Part shown: piece by piece, positions 59,731 through 64,000 of the stretch
Numbering within the stretch: position 1 is the first letter of the stretch
Layout: each line of letters starts with the position of its first letter
Assembly (NCBI RefSeq): GCF_910592395.1
Contig: NC_088316.1
Span: 14,880,001 to 14,944,000 of the forward strand
Length of the DNA stretch: 64,000 nucleotides
Source: Lineus longissimus
Taxonomy: Eukaryota; Nemertea; Pilidiophora; Heteronemertea; Lineidae
Direction: 5' to 3'
The notes under the pieces: model-generated
What the model saw: the letters and a program-made list of their open reading frames with translations, nothing else
Told to the model about the DNA's origin: nothing
The model's database searches: none
Program-made: the position numbers and the translations under genes

Positions 59731-62700
59731 GTGCGGATTATTGCCTCAGATTCCCATGGGATTTCTAGCGTAGTTCATCTCAGCATGTTTTATGATAAAC
59801 CTGGACCATGTGACTGCGCTGATTAACAAATCTCATAACTGGATTACGACGTTTCAAACTGCGATGTATTTTTCCCGATTGGTGGATATTGGAAGATTTC
59901 ATACGATCGTTTCGTTAGTGTTGCAATTCGATTTCTATGCATCGTGATATAAAAACAGGTTCTTGGTGTCGCGCAGAGTAGCATGGTAGCAAGAGCCATC
60001 TTGTGCGACGTTAGCATGGGTGGCGTACCTTCTGTTAGCATTGGAAATTGGCGGGAATAGGGTGTGGAAGCATGCTGACGGCTAGTGTGTTGGCCTTGGA
60101 GGTGAAAGTCGGAAACTTGGTGGATGAGTTGTTGATTTTCTGTGCCTCTGCTGCATCTTAGGGAGATAGCATTGTGTTCTGAATTTGATGAGGAGGATGA
60201 GGTCATGATAACGAAAATATGGATTTGTATCTACTCTGGTAGTCAGTTTCTCGGTGATGTATTCTCTTTTTCGAATAGGAGTGATGATGTTTTAATATAC
60301 TCTCTCGGGAAGTACCGGTAGGCGGGATTTTCATGTCTGGAACAAGAGAGTCATGAGGTTCCTACTGATGACATTTGTCGTTAAGTCCATGTATATTGTT
60401 GTCTGGATTTGCTTGTTTCAATAAATTCCTTAGTATTGGCGTTGATTTCAATTTTGAAAACAAATCTTGGGAATATACTCATTATCAGCAGTGAAGATGG
60501 ATGAAAGGGTGGTGACCTGGGCTGCTGAAGTCAGCATGTTGAAAACGTATTCTTGGTCAGGTTGTGTGTGGAGCTTCTTTTGATTCAGCTGTGGACTTCC
60601 CATACCTTGATGCTCTTAAATCCCTGTTGACTGAAAGGGCGTAAAAATTAATTGAAAGGATGTTCGGTCGAATCCCCTGGTTCTTGGTAGTATAGTCTGT
60701 ACATTTTGACATGTGTCTGAGTCACATGAACACAATATGGATCCTTGCCATCTCATCTTGCAACATCGATGCAAGAATGGTCTAATATCATGTAGCCTTC
60801 TGTATACATGTGATACGTGTAATTTATTGGTGAATTGTTGCCATGCTAGCTGCTGGTGTGCTAACTTGGCTCAGTGTGGATCTAATGAAAGTTAATGGAT
60901 TAATGGTGAAACCATTGGGGTTTTCACTTGCCCTGGTGGAATCATCTTCCCAGAAAACACAAATTATTTGTTGAAATCATATGTTGTGGCTGTGTTTTCA
61001 GCCAACATGTCTGCCTATGTGTACTGCATGTATAGTAGCTGCGGTTTGTGTTAGAATCTCTCTGTATTTTCTATTGGTTTTGTTGGGATTAGATTTGAAT
61101 TTTGATAACTTCAGAAGTTGACTTGTCTTACTTGATGAAGTCAGATTTCTGCAGAATAGAATGAAACATCTACCTTTGGTATCTGTTTCACTTTGACAGG
61201 GTTAATTGCTGGGTTGTTGTTCAGCAGATTATCCAGCCCATTACTTAGGTCAACTCATATCAAAGCAACCATTATTAGATCATGCCTTCTTGTAATGGCC
61301 AATATCATCATGTCATATACCCAGGATTGAATAACTATCTTAAACAACAGATAACTGACAAGGCTGCTGGCTGATTTGTAGTACGTTTAGCAGATAATCC
61401 AGGTCATCACTTAGGTCAAAACAATATCAAACCAACCATCAACAACTCTTCTTTCTCAGATATCGATGTGCATTATCATGTCAAATGTACTCAACATAGA
61501 ATAAAACACAATCTTTGATCTCTTTTTTCCCCCTTTTCATGATTCATCCTTTTGATACGTCTTTCTCTGACATGGTTTCATGTCATCGATAAAAACTAGA
61601 TTTATCTCTCCTTTTGAATCAGCAAGATTTTTCTTGATGATGTTCGGGTTGCATGGCATTAATAATTCATCAGAAGGTGTCTGGCGGCGAAGAGAGAAAA
61701 AGACCAGGAAGTGTCTTGCCCAAGTGCCCTCAGATGGCAACATCTCGCAACATGTAGGGTTGTCATTAACTATGTCTCCACATTGCAAAGACCGGAAAGG
61801 TGGAGCCCCATCCCTGTGCTTCTTAAACAGATATATTCAACCTTCTTCAAGGGACATAAATCATAGTTATAATGAGACGGCCTCAATTGTCATAATGCTA
61901 AAGGTTGCTGAGGATAAGCTACAGGGGTGTATATAGCTATTTATAATATGTGACTTGAAAATCAATGGAGTATGCAAGATGCTAAAATGAGTCTATGTTA
62001 TGTGGATGGCTTGACATTCAAAAGGATAGGAGAAGAGTGACGAATATTGGATTTTTTCATTGCCCGGAGACACATGCAGGGTATGGCAATGGGGAGAGTT
62101 CATAGTAATTGCTTTAGGGCATGTGTTGAAGAAGGTACCTCAGTACCAGAAGTGGTTTGGAGAGGAGATGGATTTGAATACGTTGCCAATCAAGGCCACA
62201 ATTCACAAATGAAATTGTGTTTGTATCATTTTAAAGTCACTTTGGTATGGGTGACCTCCACCGCCTTCAGAAGTCTTGCCTGTGGGCAGACATGAGCCAA
62301 ACCATCAGCTAATTATCCCTATTGAAATTGATCTATTCCTTTCCAGTCGATAACCTAATGAGCCAGAAACATGTATTTGATCGGATCATCAACTATTCGT
62401 AAGCCATATTTAGAGATAATCAGCGAAGATTAACTTTGATTGTTCTGATTAACGATGTTTGATCAACCAAGTCAGCCTCAGGGCCAAATCAGATGTTGCT
62501 TTTCCAGTTGCAAAAGTATCTTTTTTCCCATGAAAATTTGTGACGTGACATCTGATCTCACTTGATGGTCGGATCGCGTGCTCCGACTGATGAGAGGTTT
62601 GCCAACTGTCAACAAGTCAGGCAAGTGGATTCAAATGGCTTTTGGCCATGAATCCATCCTATGCACAGCTCAGAAAAATTCTGCTAGTGATATCAAATTC

Positions 62701-64000
62701 CAATATCTTTGACAAGTTTCTCAAAAATTGCCAAAGGTTAAAAGATTTTCGAATAAGAATGAACTTAGATGAAACCTTGAAATCTTGTATCTTCCTTTTA
62801 GTTTGTTGCAAGTTGTGATGTTGCAGTCAAATCAATGCTGCTGTGTTGAATGTTATTCCAAGTGTCGTTGAAGAGGCTGCAAAGCTATTGAGCTTGGTCT
62901 GGGAGTGCTGAGGCATCAATGTGCTGAAGGCTAAATGACTACACATTCATTTCTTGCCTGAGCTTTGCTGGTCTGATCATTTTTAGAGCGATTTTTGCTG
63001 TTTTGTTTGGTTGTTGGAGTAGAGTACACGGCCAGTGTGGTGAAATAATCGAAGATGAGAAATCAGCCATTTTTTGTAATTTGCACTCTTGTGTATATAT
63101 TATAGTACTGCCATCTGTTGCCTGTTAATAGATTGATGAATTGGAGCCACATGGCTTAGCCAAGATTGCATGTATGTGACATTGATTGTGTGAAAGGGGA
63201 TATATTGAGATAGAATCGGCAGAGAAAGTGTCACTGCACACAACTGTGTTTATAGCTGCAGTCTCTGTCTAATGCAAAAATGGTTCAAGAATTGAACCCC
63301 AGTTGCTGCATGATATCACACGGTCAAAGCAGAGACTGGTTGATGGCTTTATCATCTTTCTTGGCCCTGATCAGATCTTTAAAAGTGTTGCATTGCAGTT
63401 TGTCTAAAAGCCGATCAGATGAGTTAAGTGTCCTACAAAATTTGTTGTAGAATGATGATGCTACAACCACTGTCACATGAGAGGAAACACACACCTTTGA
63501 CACATAGATTTTCCATTCACTCTCCAATGATACTGATTCCAATCAACTTCAATTGAGCTTCGCTCAGTATTGGAGATTGGTATTGATTTATAAGGTAATG
63601 TATATGATATACATGCAGAATGAAAACCTAATCATTGTATAAGTCGGTTGTGATCATGAGCGTGGAATACTTGATTCTGTGTTAAGCAGTAAGCGGACTA
63701 CTGTTTTATCAGATTCTGAAGCAAAAATTTTACATTTTGAAGATACTGATTTGCCGATTTATTCATTTATGGAGATTTCCAGTGCCTTTAGTAATTTTGT
63801 GTCAGATTTGAGGATTATCATGAGATTTATAGTTTTGTTGTCTCCTCAGTGCTTGGGCTGCATGGTCAGATTCTTCATCTGGTTGATTTGGTCTTGTTCC
63901 AAATATGGTTGTGGCATGAGCGAGGTGTCTTAACCATCTGTCTATCGTCCCCAGCAAACTGCCCAAAAAAGAAGATTTTAGTGATCAAGAGAATCATGTT

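Larger units (their letters stand above)
57649..64000. other. Right-hand region without a supportable exon
   Basis: Presumably further intron of the CAP-Gly gene, since its exon ending at 57648 has a donor and no stop. Open frames here lack splice context, domain content or coding bias that I can see. Two X-box motifs and an AT-rich background are the only notable features. Confidence 0.5.

Noticed and set aside
59844-60206. 120-codon minus-strand open frame
   Set aside because: No recognisable domain, low-complexity Ser start and no splice context; chance length is plausible.
63955-64000. Next CAP-Gly exon at the right edge
   Set aside because: An acceptor-like CCCCAG and the right phase are present, but only 46 bases are visible and the peptide is not distinctive.

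Overview
The window looks like nuclear DNA from a bilaterian marine invertebrate. It has GT-AG introns, about 40% GC, spliced genes with animal-type domain combinations, tRNA-derived SINEs and several small non-autonomous DNA transposons. No gene settles the phylum, so lophotrochozoan or ambulacrarian is only an impression. All protein calls come from reading the sequence and from knowledge of the families; no database search was run.

Layout. (1) 1-1430, minus: the first two coding exons of a phytanoyl-CoA dioxygenase (PhyH)-like protein that runs off the left edge. (2) 3844-20573, minus: a complete 17-exon sterol regulatory element-binding protein gene (SREBF, about 1177 aa) with acidic/Gln-rich N-terminus, Tyr-type bHLH-zipper, two membrane segments around a lumenal loop with an S1P-like site, and the C-terminal regulatory domain. 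(3) 20574-21265: a 692-bp interval between divergent start codons with several CCAAT boxes. (4) 21266-29982, plus: a complete CWH43 / PGAP2-interacting protein gene (685 aa, 14 coding exons per transcript). Its tenth coding position is filled by one of two tandemly duplicated 65-bp exons, which the reading frame makes mutually exclusive. (5) 29983-34911: 3' flank of CWH43 and repeats. (6) 34912-36368 and possibly to about 39.1 kb, minus: the 3' end of a gene I do not recognise. (7) about 40.7-57.6 kb and beyond, plus: the 5' part of a large CAP-Gly, microtubule plus-end-tracking-type gene (CLIP-like) with two TxIP/SxIP-like motifs, still open at the right edge. (8) 57.65-64 kb: no exon I can defend, but two perfect RFX X-box motifs.

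Functional reading. SREBF and CWH43 are head to head. One is the master regulator of sterol and fatty-acid synthesis, the other a GPI-anchor lipid remodelling factor, so shared lipid-responsive control is worth testing (inference). The CAP-Gly gene belongs to an unrelated cytoskeletal pathway.

The most interesting observations are the CWH43 alternative exon pair, a foldback element with 93-97 bp arms around a coding-like loop, the CCAAT-rich divergent promoter, two minisatellites in SREBF introns (one touching a splice donor), the unrecognised minus-strand gene and the X-boxes. I found no evidence of a prokaryotic-style system, CRISPR array or phage.
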